From assembly GCA_040902425.1 (NCBI GenBank), contig JBBDXI010000116.1, forward strand, positions 1-58,228: a stretch of DNA of 58,228 nucleotides. The letters run 5' to 3'. A program made the translations under genes and the position numbers. Of this stretch, positions 16,482 through 25,653 are shown piece by piece; the first letter of the stretch is position 1; every line of letters begins with the position of its first letter. The notes beneath the pieces are model-generated. The model was given only the letters and a program-made list of their open reading frames with translations. It was not told where the DNA came from and made no database searches. Source of the DNA: JBBDXI01 sp040902425. GTDB lineage: Bacteria > Planctomycetota > Phycisphaerae > Phycisphaerales > UBA1924.

Positions 16482-18143
16482 ATGGATGAAGCGAAGGGCA
16501 ATGGCCGAGCGGGGACGCGTGGGGGACGGGACAAGCGTGATGCGAAGTCTCTGGACTCGTTCGCTCGCCTTTACGAGCGTCCCCTGCCCTATTCGCTGGA
16601 AGCGGAAATGGCCCTACTGGGGTCGCTGATCCTCGACCCACGGGTGGCCCCGGACGTCATCACCATCATTCGGTCCGGCACCGATTTCTACTCTGAGGCG
16701 CATGCGGCCATTTATGCAGCACTCATTGAGGTGTATGACAAGATACCAGATGCCGACCTGGTCGCCGTGGTTGCGGTTCTTCAAGACCGCCACCAACTGG
16801 AACTCATAGGAGGACCGGAGTATCTCTCCAAACTCGCGGTTGAAACGCCCTCGGCCGCGGGAGCAACGAGGTATGCCAAGGTAGTCCGCGATAGAGCCAA
16901 GCTGCGAAAGCTCATCGAGTCCGCGGATAAGATGATCTATGATGCGCTGAATGCCGGAGAATTCGGAATTGACGGCGCTCGCGAGATTATCGATGCCGCC
17001 GAAAGCAGTGTCTTCGAGATTGCGCAAGAGGACGACCGAACTGACATCCAGCCTCTGGGCGACCTACTCGATGCAGAGATCAAGCGGATCGAAGCGGCTG
17101 AAGGGAAGGGACTAAGTGGGATCCCTACGGCGTTTATCGACTTGGACCGCATGCTCTCCGGATTACATCCGGGCGAGATGATCGTCTTGGCAGCGCGACC
17201 CTCGATGGGAAAAACAGCTCTGGCGCTCAATATCGCGGAACAGGTTGCACGCGGAGGGCGGACACCCCTCGAACCACAGATCCGCCCTGACGTGCCGGTG
17301 GGCATTTTTACTTTGGAGATGAGCAAGAGTGCTCTCGTGCAACGACTGCTTTCGGCGGCCTCCTCAATTGACTCTCAAAAAATACGTACAGCGCACTTGA
17401 GTGAGGAGGACCTCGCAACGCTGAGGAACACCGCCGAGGTCCTCGAGACCGTGCCAATCCTAATTGATGATACCGGCACACTTCCGTTGTTGACCCTGCG
17501 GGCAAGGGCCAGACGAATGGTCGCACAGCACGGGGTCAAAGTCATCATCATCGATTACTTGCAGTTGCTCAGTTCGCCAGGTTCGGCCCGGGAAAGCAGG
17601 CAGGTCGAGGTGTCCGCCCTTAGCCGCGGCGTCAAGGCTCTCGCGAGGGAGCTGAACATCCCCGTCGTCTGCCTTTCTCAGCTCAACCGGGCGAGCGAGG
17701 ATCGAGAGCGCCCGCGGATGAGCGACCTGCGCGAGTCGGGGTCGATCGAGCAGGACGCCGACGTAGTGATCCTCCTGCACCGTGAAGATTACTTTCACAT
17801 TCATGACGCGGAATGGGGACGAGCCAACCCTGATAAAGTCAACGTAGCTGAGCTCATCATCGCCAAACAGCGAAATGGGCCCACAGGCGTCGTGCACCTT
17901 TCTTGGGATCCCAGGACCACCAGATTCAGGAACCACAGCGGCGAACACATGGATTCCTCTCCCTTTGATGAGCCCAAACCGATGCCCCGCGCAGTGTCAG
18001 GCGCGGCTTCTCGACCGCAAGGTGCCGCGGCGGCGCGGCCGCAGGGCGGGTTCCCCGCGGGCCCGCGCACGGGACCGGTGGAGAACCACCGCGACGGCGG
18101 GGGCCCGGAGCGGGACGCGGAGGAGCCGAACATTCCCTATTGA
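16482..18143 (+). CDS. dnaB: Replicative DNA helicase DnaB
   Basis: It unwinds the replication fork as a hexamer. The N-terminal domain (LPYSLEAEMALLGSLILDP) spans about residues 30-135; the RecA-like motor starts near 205 with TAFIDLDRMLSGLHPGEM; Walker A is ARPSMGKTA near 240; Walker B is VIIIDYLQLL; and SQLNRASEDR and DLRESGSIEQDAD are the later DnaB motifs. The tail (about 45 residues) is disordered and ends EEPNIPY. From 16482 to about 17990 the gene is visibly less GC-rich than its neighbours and uses many A/T-ending codons, then switches abruptly to the local high-GC style in the tail. AAGGA lies eight bases before the ATG. Confidence 0.96.
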   Translation: MDEAKGNGRAGTRGGRDKRDAKSLDSFARLYERPLPYSLEAEMALLGSLILDPRVAPDVITIIRSGTDFYSEAHAAIYAALIEVYDKIPDADLVAVVAVLQDRHQLELIGGPEYLSKLAVETPSAAGATRYAKVVRDRAKLRKLIESADKMIYDALNAGEFGIDGAREIIDAAESSVFEIAQEDDRTDIQPLGDLLDAEIKRIEAAEGKGLSGIPTAFIDLDRMLSGLHPGEMIVLAARPSMGKTALALNIAEQVARGGRTPLEPQIRPDVPVGIFTLEMSKSALVQRLLSAASSIDSQKIRTAHLSEEDLATLRNTAEVLETVPILIDDTGTLPLLTLRARARRMVAQHGVKVIIIDYLQLLSSPGSARESRQVEVSALSRGVKALARELNIPVVCLSQLNRASEDRERPRMSDLRESGSIEQDADVVILLHREDYFHIHDAEWGRANPDKVNVAELIIAKQRNGPTGVVHLSWDPRTTRFRNHSGEHMDSSPFDEPKPMPRAVSGAASRPQGAAAARPQGGFPAGPRTGPVENHRDGGGPERDAEEPNIPY

Positions 18144-18284
18144 GCGCAAGGGCGGGGTAGGGCGCAGCGCCCCCGCGCGCCGAAGAGCGCCGGGATCGGG
18201 CCCGCTCGGCACAAGGTGGTTACTCTTCCGGGGGCGCGGGGGAGACTGATGGCGCCCCGGCTCTGTCCCCGGGGAGGAGCCTGC

Positions 18285-19475
18285 ATGGAGCCAGCCCCCC
18301 AGCCAGGGCCGCGCGATCTGTCGGAGCGGCTGCGCGAGAGCGAGGCCCGGCGGGCGGCCATCCTGGAGTCGGCGCTCGACGCGGTCATCACGATGGATTC
18401 GGCGGGGCGGGTGATCGACTTCAACCCGGGGGCGGAGCGGACGCTGGGGTACACGCGCGAGCAGGCGGTGGGGCGGACAGTGGCGGAGCTGATGATCCCG
18501 CCGGGCCTGCGGGAGTCGCACCGGGCCGGGCTGGCGCGGTACCTAGCGACGGGGGAGGGGCCGGTGCTGGGGCGGCGGATCGAGGTCCCGGCGATGCGGG
18601 CGGACGGGAGCGAGTTTCCCGCGGAGCTGGCGATCGCCGTGTCGCGCCTGCCGGACGGGTCCCCGCTGTTCACGGCGTTCCTGCGCGACATCTCCGAGCG
18701 GAAACGTGCCGAGCGGGAGCTGCGGCGGCACGCCGCGGCCCTGATGGAGTCCAACGCGGACCTGGAGGACTTCGCCTACATCGCCGGGCACGACCTGAAG
18801 GAGCCATTGCGGGGGATCAGCGCGTCGGCGGCGTTCCTGCTGGAGGATGCGGGGGGCACGCTGAACGAGAGCACGCGGTCGCGGGTGAACGCGATCACCC
18901 GGCTGAGCGCGCGGATGTACGGGCTTCTGGACTCGCTGCTGGAGTACTCGCGGGTGGGGCGGGCGGAGCTGGCCTTCGAGATGACGGACCTGAACGCGGT
19001 GGTCGCGGGCGCGCTGGAGACGCTCCAGGCTTGCCTTTCGGGAGCCCGCGTGGCGGTGCTGGGCCCGCTGCCGACGGTGCGGTGCGACGCGGTGCGGGTG
19101 GGGCAGGTGTTCAGCAACCTGATCGCGAACGCCGTGAAGTACAACGACCGTGCGGAGAAGCGGGTGGAGATCGGGCGGGAGGAGCGCTCGGGGGAGCTGG
19201 TGCTCTTCGTGCGCGACAACGGGATCGGCATCCGGCGGCAGCACACGGAGTCGATCTTCAAGATGTTCAGGCGGCTGCACCCGCGCGAGGGGTACGGCGG
19301 GGGGACGGGGGCGGGGTTGACGATCGTCAAGCGGATCGTGGAGCGGCACGGGGGGCGGGTCTGGCTGGAGTCGGTGCCGGGGGAGGGGACGACGTTCTAC
19401 TTCACGCTGGCCCCCTCGCCGGCCCTGTCCGTGCCGCTGGGGATGGATTCCGGGGCGGTCGCGGAGCCGCCGTGA
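18285..19475 (+). CDS. PAS-domain sensor histidine kinase
   Basis: A 396-residue soluble kinase. PAS (about 20-130): LDAVITMDSAGRVIDFNPGAERTLGYTREQ spread along its start and ending RDISERKRAERELRR. HisKA with the phospho-accepting His in IAGHDLKEP (about residue 168). HATPase_c follows: NLIANAVKYN (N box), RDNGIGI (G1) and GTGAGLTIVKRI (G2). The DLKEPLR H-box is like that of phytochrome-type kinases. There are no membrane helices. ATG 18285 was chosen for its GGGGAGGAG Shine-Dalgarno; the frame is open back to 18216. No response regulator is adjacent, so its partner is encoded elsewhere. It precedes the DUF58 gene by 36 bases. Confidence 0.88.
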   Translation: MEPAPQPGPRDLSERLRESEARRAAILESALDAVITMDSAGRVIDFNPGAERTLGYTREQAVGRTVAELMIPPGLRESHRAGLARYLATGEGPVLGRRIEVPAMRADGSEFPAELAIAVSRLPDGSPLFTAFLRDISERKRAERELRRHAAALMESNADLEDFAYIAGHDLKEPLRGISASAAFLLEDAGGTLNESTRSRVNAITRLSARMYGLLDSLLEYSRVGRAELAFEMTDLNAVVAGALETLQACLSGARVAVLGPLPTVRCDAVRVGQVFSNLIANAVKYNDRAEKRVEIGREERSGELVLFVRDNGIGIRRQHTESIFKMFRRLHPREGYGGGTGAGLTIVKRIVERHGGRVWLESVPGEGTTFYFTLAPSPALSVPLGMDSGAVAEPP

Positions 19476-19511
19476 CCCCGCGGGCGCCGGGCGCGGTTAC
19501 GATCCCCTTCG

Positions 19512-20519
19512 ATGCCCGACCCCGCACGGATGCCCCTCCCGGAGGCCGACGCCTCCCTCTACCTGCACCCGCAGACGCTGGCGCGGCTGTCGAGCTTCGA
19601 GCTTCGGGCCAAGCTGATCATCGAGGGGGTGATGACGGGGATGCACAAGTCCCCGTACCAGGGGTTCTCGGTCGAGTTCGCGCAGCACCGGCCCTACGTC
19701 GCGGGGGATGACATCCGGCACCTGGACTGGAAGGTCTACGCCCGCTCCGACAAGCTGCACCTGAAGCAGTACCAGCAGGAGACGAGCCTGGACCTGGTGG
19801 TGCTGGTGGATGCCTCCGGCTCGATGCGCTACGGGTCGCGGACCTTCGAGGACGCCTCGGGGGCCGGGCACACCATCAGCCCCGACGGGCGGGCGAACTG
19901 GAGCAAGTTCGACCACGCGACGGCGATGGCCGCGGCCCTGGCGTACATCACGCTGCACCAGGGGGACCGTTCGGGACTGGTGATTTTCGCGGATGAGGTG
20001 CTGGGGATGGTGAAGCGGTCGAGCTCGCACGGGACGTGGCGGCAGATCGTGGGGGCGCTGGCGGCGCACTACCAGGACAAGCCGCGCACGGCGCAGACGG
20101 ACATCCCGCGGGCGATCGACCAGGCGCTGGCGAAAATGACCAACCGGTGCCTGCTGGTGCTGATCAGCGACCTGTTCACCGACCCGGAGCAGGTGCGGGC
20201 GGCGATGGCGCGGGTGAAGCACCGGGGGCACGACCTGATCGCGTTCCAGGTGCTGGACAAGCTGGAGCGCGAGTTTGACTTCAAGGATGCGGCGCCGTTC
20301 GAGGGGCTGGAGGGGGAGCCGCGCCTGCGGATCGACCCGCGGTCGATCCGCGCGGCGTACCTGAAGTCGCTGAACGGGCACCTGGAGAAGATCGAGCGGA
20401 TCGCGCGGGGGTTCGGGTTCGACTACCAGCTGGTGAGCACGCACGACTGGCTGGGACCGCCGCTGGCGGCGTTCGTGGCGCGCCGCAATGCCCAGATCAA
20501 GAAGGCGAAGTATGGATAA
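19512..20519 (+). CDS. DUF58 family VWA-like protein
   Basis: DUF58 proteins usually work with a MoxR-type AAA+ ATPase and downstream VWA membrane proteins. The signature GDDIRHLDWKVYAR...LHLKQY is at about residues 65-86, after the GFSVEF..HRPY stretch. A VWA fold follows with DASGS as the metal site (residues 98-102) and LVLISDLF later. The 335 residues are typical. ATG 19512 has a TACGAT hexamer eight bases upstream and no Shine-Dalgarno, which may mean a leaderless start. No moxR gene lies in the window; the upstream neighbour is a histidine kinase. It heads the envelope cluster running to 32565. Confidence 0.9.
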   Translation: MPDPARMPLPEADASLYLHPQTLARLSSFELRAKLIIEGVMTGMHKSPYQGFSVEFAQHRPYVAGDDIRHLDWKVYARSDKLHLKQYQQETSLDLVVLVDASGSMRYGSRTFEDASGAGHTISPDGRANWSKFDHATAMAAALAYITLHQGDRSGLVIFADEVLGMVKRSSSHGTWRQIVGALAAHYQDKPRTAQTDIPRAIDQALAKMTNRCLLVLISDLFTDPEQVRAAMARVKHRGHDLIAFQVLDKLEREFDFKDAAPFEGLEGEPRLRIDPRSIRAAYLKSLNGHLEKIERIARGFGFDYQLVSTHDWLGPPLAAFVARRNAQIKKAKYG

Positions 20520-20660
20520 GAGCAAGGGACGGAGGGACGGAGGGACGAAGGGACGGAGTGGAGCCACCGCTCCCACAGGCGGGGCGACCGTTTGCGCCTT
20601 CGGTCCTTCTTCGCACTTCGTCCCTTCGTCCCCTCGTCTCTTCGTCCCTCTCCTTCATTC
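20520..20660. repeat. Simple GGGACGRA-type repeats between DUF58 and BatA-like genes
   Basis: One side carries several copies of GGGACGGA/GGGACGAA (20527-20558); the other side carries the complementary CTTCGTCCC type (20612-20650). The two can pair into a long imperfect stem. It is a repeat-made spacer; no gene is visible in it. Confidence 0.55.
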
Positions 20661-22982
20661 ATGACGTTCCTGAACCCCATCCTCGCCTTCGCCGGGCTCG
20701 CGTGCGTCGCGGTGCCGATCATCATCCACATCCTGATGCGCCGGCGGCGGCGCCCGATCGAGTGGGGGGCGATGCGCTTCCTGCTGGAGGCCTACCGCCA
20801 GCACAAGAAGCGGCTGCGGCTCGAGCAGATCCTGCTGCTCGCGGCGCGCTGCCTCGTGGTGGCGCTGGTGGCCCTGGCGCTGGGCCGTCCGCTGCTGGGG
20901 CAGGCGGGCGTGCTCGGCGGGCGGGGGGCGATCACGCTGTACCTGCTGGTCGATAACGGGCTGGCCTCGGCGGCGGTCTCGGGCACCGGGCCGGGCGCCG
21001 GCGACCCGACGGCGCTCTCGCGCCACAAGGCCGCGGCCCGGGCGCTGGTTGCCCAGCTGGACGCGGGCTCGGGCGACCGCGCGGGGCTGGTCGCCCTGGG
21101 CGGGCCGGCGCGGGCGATGGTGCTGCCGGCCTCCTCCAACACCTCGGCCGTCGCCGACCTCATCCGGTCGCTGGCGCCCACCGACTCGCCCACCGACCTC
21201 CCCGGCGGCATCGACGCCGTCCGGCGGGCGCTGGAGGCCCGCACCGAGGCGGATGGGGGGCGCACCGTCGTGGTCGTCCTCAGCGACTTCCTCGCCGGAT
21301 CGGCGGATATCGAGCGGAAGCTCGCCGAGCTCGGCCGCCCCCCCGGCGATGGCCTGCTACTGATGGCCTCCGAGCCGGCCGCATCCGGACCCACCAACAT
21401 CTCCGTGGCCGGGCTGGAGCCGCTCCGGCCCGTCCTGGTCGCCGGCCCCCGGGCCGCCTCGACCCAGACCTCAGTCCGCGTCGTTCTCCGCCGGACCGGC
21501 CCGGGCGTCTCGGAGGCCGCGGCGACGACGGTGCGGCTCACGTTCCAGACCGAGAGCGGCACGGGGCTGAGCGCCCCGGCGGGGTCGGCCCAGGCGGTGG
21601 TCCGGTGGTCGCCGGGGCAGGCGGAGGGCTCGACGACGGTCAACACCGACCTCGCGGGCGCCTCGCGGGCCACGGGGGCGAGCGTGCTGGTGGCGACCAT
21701 CGACGCGGACGGGATCGCGGGGGACAACGCGTGGCGCCGGCCGATCGACATCCGCCGGTCGCTGCGTGTGGGGCTGGTGGCCCCGCGCCGGCTGGGCGTG
21801 CGGCCGACGATCCAGCAGTACGAGCCGGCCGACTGGTTCCGGATCGCCCTGGACCCTTCGGGGGCCTCCGGGGCGGAGGCGGAGATCGAGCTGGTGGAGA
21901 TCGACCCGGCCTCGCTCGACGCCCCGCGCCTGGCGGGGCTGGATGCCGCGATCATCGCCGCGCCGGATGCGGTGCCCGAGGCGTCGTGGCGCCGGGTGCG
22001 GGCGTTCGCCGAGGGGGGCGGGCTGGTCGTGGTCTCTCCGCCCCGCGGGGTGACGGTGCACACGTGGGCCGACGCGTTCCTGCGCGACATGGGCCTGCCC
22101 TGGACGATCGGGCGCGAGGCCCGCGCCTGGCCGGAGGGGGGCGCCGCCCTCAGCCCGGACCGGCCACCCGTCGTCGGCAGCGCCGACCTGCTGGCCCTGC
22201 TCACGGCGGAACTGCCCGAGCTGTCGCGCCCCGTGCGGGTGTTCAAGGCCCTCGCGACCTCGGGCGCTGCCTCCCTGGTGGCCCCAGGGTCGCTGGTGAT
22301 GCTGGCCGACGGCACACCCCTGGTCCTCGCCAGCCCGCCGGGCGTGCGCGAGCAGACCCCCGGCGACTCCGCGGCCTCGCCGCGCGGGCTGGTGGTGCTG
22401 ATGACGGCGGCGCTGGCGTTCGACTGGACGGACCTGCAGGCCCGGCCGCTGGTGGTCCCGCTGATTCAGGAGATCGTCCGGCAGGGCGTCGGCCACGCGC
22501 GCGGGTCGTGGAGCGGCCTGGCCGGGAGCGCCCCGGCAGCGCCGGCGCGGACGGTCGAGCTGCGCGGGCTGACGCCGGAGTCTCAGCCGGCGAGCGTGCG
22601 GACGGCCGGGGACCGGGCGGCGGAGCCGATGCGGCACGCGGGCCTGTGGCGGGCGGTCGATGAGAACGGCGGCGGGCGCGGGCTGGTGGCCCTGAACGCC
22701 GACCCGGCGGGGGCCCGGTGCGAGGCGCTGCCGCCGGCCTCCGTCGCGTCGTGGCTCTCGGGCGCTGCGGGCGGGGCCGAGGTGCGGTGGCTGCCGGCCG
22801 ACGCGGATGTCGGCGCCGGGGGAGCGCCCTCGACGCTCCGCTCCGCGCTGCAGCGCGACGAGGACGGCATGCGCCTGGCCCTGCCGCTCCTGATGGGCGC
22901 GCTCGCGTTCGCCGTGCTCGAGCTGGCCCTCGCCCGCTGGTTCAGCCACGCCGTGATGACCCCCGCGGAGGCCCCGGCATGA
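20661..22982 (+). CDS. BatA-like VWA membrane protein
   Basis: The N-terminus (FLNPILAFAGLACVAVPIIIHILMRRRRR is spread over residues 3-31; then RLEQILLLAARCLVVALVALALGRP) is the BatA/aerotolerance N-terminal domain (PF07584) with two membrane helices. A degenerate VWA domain follows (YLLVDNGLASAAV replaces the usual DxSxS, so metal binding is doubtful). A GATase-like segment lies near residues 420-470, and a last helix at about 745-765 (LLMGALAFAVLELALARW). The 773 residues are typical of planctomycete cluster members. The start ATG 20661 begins the conserved domain; TGA overlaps the next ATG (ATGA). Confidence 0.85.
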   Translation: MTFLNPILAFAGLACVAVPIIIHILMRRRRRPIEWGAMRFLLEAYRQHKKRLRLEQILLLAARCLVVALVALALGRPLLGQAGVLGGRGAITLYLLVDNGLASAAVSGTGPGAGDPTALSRHKAAARALVAQLDAGSGDRAGLVALGGPARAMVLPASSNTSAVADLIRSLAPTDSPTDLPGGIDAVRRALEARTEADGGRTVVVVLSDFLAGSADIERKLAELGRPPGDGLLLMASEPAASGPTNISVAGLEPLRPVLVAGPRAASTQTSVRVVLRRTGPGVSEAAATTVRLTFQTESGTGLSAPAGSAQAVVRWSPGQAEGSTTVNTDLAGASRATGASVLVATIDADGIAGDNAWRRPIDIRRSLRVGLVAPRRLGVRPTIQQYEPADWFRIALDPSGASGAEAEIELVEIDPASLDAPRLAGLDAAIIAAPDAVPEASWRRVRAFAEGGGLVVVSPPRGVTVHTWADAFLRDMGLPWTIGREARAWPEGGAALSPDRPPVVGSADLLALLTAELPELSRPVRVFKALATSGAASLVAPGSLVMLADGTPLVLASPPGVREQTPGDSAASPRGLVVLMTAALAFDWTDLQARPLVVPLIQEIVRQGVGHARGSWSGLAGSAPAAPARTVELRGLTPESQPASVRTAGDRAAEPMRHAGLWRAVDENGGGRGLVALNADPAGARCEALPPASVASWLSGAAGGAEVRWLPADADVGAGGAPSTLRSALQRDEDGMRLALPLLMGALAFAVLELALARWFSHAVMTPAEAPA

Positions 22983-25405
22983 TGGATTTGCTCAACCGCA
23001 TCCTGGGCCTGGAGGGAATGGCCTTCGGGCAGGAGGGGGTGCAGTTCGGCTTCGCCCGCCCGCTCCCGCTGTGGGCGTGGGCGATCGGGGTCCTGCTGGC
23101 GGTGGGCCTGGCGTGGTGGAGCTACTCGCGGCTGACCGGGGGGCGGGCCTCGCGGGCGACGCTGGCGGGGCTGCGGGCGGCGGTGCTGCTGGCGATCCTC
23201 TTCCTGATCGCCGGGCCGCAGCTCATCCGGCCCAACGAGCGGGTGGAGCGCGACTGGGTGCTCGTGCTGCTCGACCGCTCCGCGTCGATGACGATCGCCG
23301 ATGCACCGGGGGCCGGCTCGGGGCGCGTGGAGCGCGACCGGCAGCTTCGCGACGCCGTCTCCGCGGCGTGGCCCGCCTTCGCCACCCTCGCCCGCGACCG
23401 CACCGTCCAGTGGCTGGGCTTCGACTCGGGCGTCTACGACGTGCCCCTGGAGGAGGAGGGGGGCGAGGCCACCGGCGTGAACCCGGGCCGCCCCGCCGGC
23501 CGCCGGACCGCGCTCGGCGCTGCCTTGGAGCAGGCGCTGGCCCGGGCCGCGGCGAGGCCGATCTCGGGCGTGGTCATCCTCAGCGACGGTCGGTCGATCG
23601 ACGAGCCGGGGCGGGCGGTGCTGCGGCGGCTCCAGTCGGAGCGGATCCCGGTGTTCACGGTGGGCCTCGGCAGCGCCGACCCTGTGGCCGACCTGGCGCT
23701 CCAGCAGGCCGAGGCGCCGGCGCTGGCGTTCGTCAACGACACGGTCCCCGTCGGCGTCGAGATCGAGCGGCTGGGCGCCGGGGAGCGCCCGCTGGGCGGG
23801 CGGGTGCAGCTGGTGGACAAGCTCACGGGCCGCATCCTCGACGAGCGGCCGATCCCCACCGACCCGGCCCTGTGGGAGGACCACCGGACGCGCGTCACGC
23901 TCACCGACCGGCCCAGCGTCCCGGGGAAGTTCGAGTGGTCGATCCGCATCGTGCCCGACGCCCCGGACCTCATCGAGCAGAACAACCGGGCCGAGCTGGC
24001 CATCGAGCTGGTGGACCGGCCCATGCGCGTCCTCTACTTCGACGGCTACCCCCGCTGGGAGTACCGCTACCTCAAGAACCTGCTCGTCCGCGAGCACTCG
24101 ATCCAGTCGGCGGCCCTGCTGCTGGCCTCCAGCCGGCAGTACCTGCGCGAGGGGGACCTGCCTCTGGACACGCTCCCCCGCTCGCCGGAGGACTGGGCGA
24201 AGTTCGACGTCATCCTCCTGGGCGACCTGCCGGCGACGCTTTTCAGCCGCGAGCAACTGGAGCAGCTGCGCGAGCACATCGCCGTCCGCGGCGCCGGGCT
24301 GCTGTGGGTCGGCGGGCCGGGCTCGACCCCCGGGGCCTGGCGCGACTCGCCGCTGGCGGACCTGCTGCCGTTCTCCCTGGGCTCCGGCCAGGACTCCTCC
24401 GGACAGAGCGTCCGGGCCTGGGAGGAGCCGGTGGTGATGTCCCCCGCGCCCGCGGCCAGGCGCCTGAGCCTGCTGGAACTGGGGGACACGCCCGACGAGG
24501 GATGGCCCGCCGCGCTGAGCGACCCCGCCACGGGGTGGTCGCAGTTGCAGTACGCGCAGCGGATCGACCCCGCGTGGGTCAAGCCGACGGCGGAGGTGCT
24601 GGCGTACTTCACGCCGGTCTCCGGGGCGGCGGGGCTCGGCGGTCCGCCCAACACCCCGCCGCCGCAGGGGTCCACGCCGGCGGTGCTCTCGATGCGGTAC
24701 GGGGCGGGGCGGGTGCTCTACGTCGCCACCGACGAGATCTGGCGCTGGCGCTACGCCCGGGGCGAGGCGCTCCCGGAGCGGTTCTGGCTGCCCCTGCTGC
24801 GGCTGCAGGGGCGGGAGAGCCTGGCGCGGGCGTCGCGCCCGGCGATTCTGGAGATCACGCCCCGCCGGGCCATCGTGGACCAGCCGGTGCGGCTCTCGGT
24901 GCGCATCCTCGACCAGTCGCTCGCCGACGCCGCGCCCGCGGGGCTGACCGCCCGCCTGCGCCGGGCCCCCGGCAACCCGGATGAGGCAGCGCCCAACATC
25001 GACCTCGCCCTCGCGCCGGAGCAGGCCCAGGGGGAGCGCTCGGGCCGGTCCTACGCGACCACCTGGGTCCCGGGGCAGCCGGGGAAGTTCCAGGCCGAGG
25101 TCGCCGACCCCGCCTTCGCCGGGCAGCCGCTGGTGGCGGACATCGAGGTTGTCCTCCCCGACGATGAACTGCGGCGGCCCGAGGCCGACCACGCCCTTCT
25201 CGCCCGGCTCAGCGAGCAGACGGAGGGACGCCCGCTTCGACCGGCGGAACTGGCGGAGCTTCCCCAGCTCCTCCCCAAGCGCGAGGTGCACATCGCCGGG
25301 ACCCCCGACATCCGCACCCTCTGGGACCGGCCGGCGGTGTTCATCCTGCTTCTGATCCTGCTCGCGGCCGAGTGGATGGGTCGGCGGCTGGTGAAACTGC
25401 CGTAA
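22979..25405 (+). CDS. VWA and glutamine-amidotransferase-like membrane protein
   Basis: 808 residues. Two membrane helices (about 28-47 and 57-75) are followed by a VWA domain with an intact metal site: LLDRSASM near residue 96, and VVILSDGRS later. The region RVLYFDGYPRWEYRYLKN (about 345) and later LLWVGGPGS is the GATase1-like fold common in these cluster proteins; it lacks a clear catalytic Cys, so it is probably structural. A last helix precedes the C-terminus (VFILLLILLAAEWMGRRL). Two ATGs in a row start it, overlapping the previous stop by four bases. It likely forms a membrane complex with its neighbours. Confidence 0.85.
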   Translation: MMDLLNRILGLEGMAFGQEGVQFGFARPLPLWAWAIGVLLAVGLAWWSYSRLTGGRASRATLAGLRAAVLLAILFLIAGPQLIRPNERVERDWVLVLLDRSASMTIADAPGAGSGRVERDRQLRDAVSAAWPAFATLARDRTVQWLGFDSGVYDVPLEEEGGEATGVNPGRPAGRRTALGAALEQALARAAARPISGVVILSDGRSIDEPGRAVLRRLQSERIPVFTVGLGSADPVADLALQQAEAPALAFVNDTVPVGVEIERLGAGERPLGGRVQLVDKLTGRILDERPIPTDPALWEDHRTRVTLTDRPSVPGKFEWSIRIVPDAPDLIEQNNRAELAIELVDRPMRVLYFDGYPRWEYRYLKNLLVREHSIQSAALLLASSRQYLREGDLPLDTLPRSPEDWAKFDVILLGDLPATLFSREQLEQLREHIAVRGAGLLWVGGPGSTPGAWRDSPLADLLPFSLGSGQDSSGQSVRAWEEPVVMSPAPAARRLSLLELGDTPDEGWPAALSDPATGWSQLQYAQRIDPAWVKPTAEVLAYFTPVSGAAGLGGPPNTPPPQGSTPAVLSMRYGAGRVLYVATDEIWRWRYARGEALPERFWLPLLRLQGRESLARASRPAILEITPRRAIVDQPVRLSVRILDQSLADAAPAGLTARLRRAPGNPDEAAPNIDLALAPEQAQGERSGRSYATTWVPGQPGKFQAEVADPAFAGQPLVADIEVVLPDDELRRPEADHALLARLSEQTEGRPLRPAELAELPQLLPKREVHIAGTPDIRTLWDRPAVFILLLILLAAEWMGRRLVKLP

Positions 25406-25653
25406 CCCCTCCGCCGGTCACCCCCGTGTAACGGCCGCCGACCCGGGGCATGATCCCCCGCCCTTCCGGGGCGACCGGCCCCCTCCCGCGGGCAACAATC
25501 CCCGATAACGTCGCCCGTACCGGGTCGCCGGCACATCAGCCGGCCCCCCCCGGCCGTGCGTATTGACAGGGGGCGGGCAGCACCGGGCACGCGGCCGCGT
25601 TTGACCCGATACTGAGAAGAGGCAGATAGCGGGCCGTCGAAGGAGCGACACAG
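25406..25653. other. Intergenic gap in the VWA cluster
   Basis: 248 bases without a gene. TTGACA (25563) occurs but has no -10 at a workable distance. A GGAG Shine-Dalgarno at about 25640 serves the next gene. This is the only long break in the cluster, so a second promoter may be here, but I cannot point to it. Confidence 0.3.

Noticed and set aside
25563..25568. TTGACA as the -35 of the DUF4175-like gene
   Set aside because: No -10-like hexamer is found 15-19 bases downstream; the next AT-rich piece is about 40 bases away.
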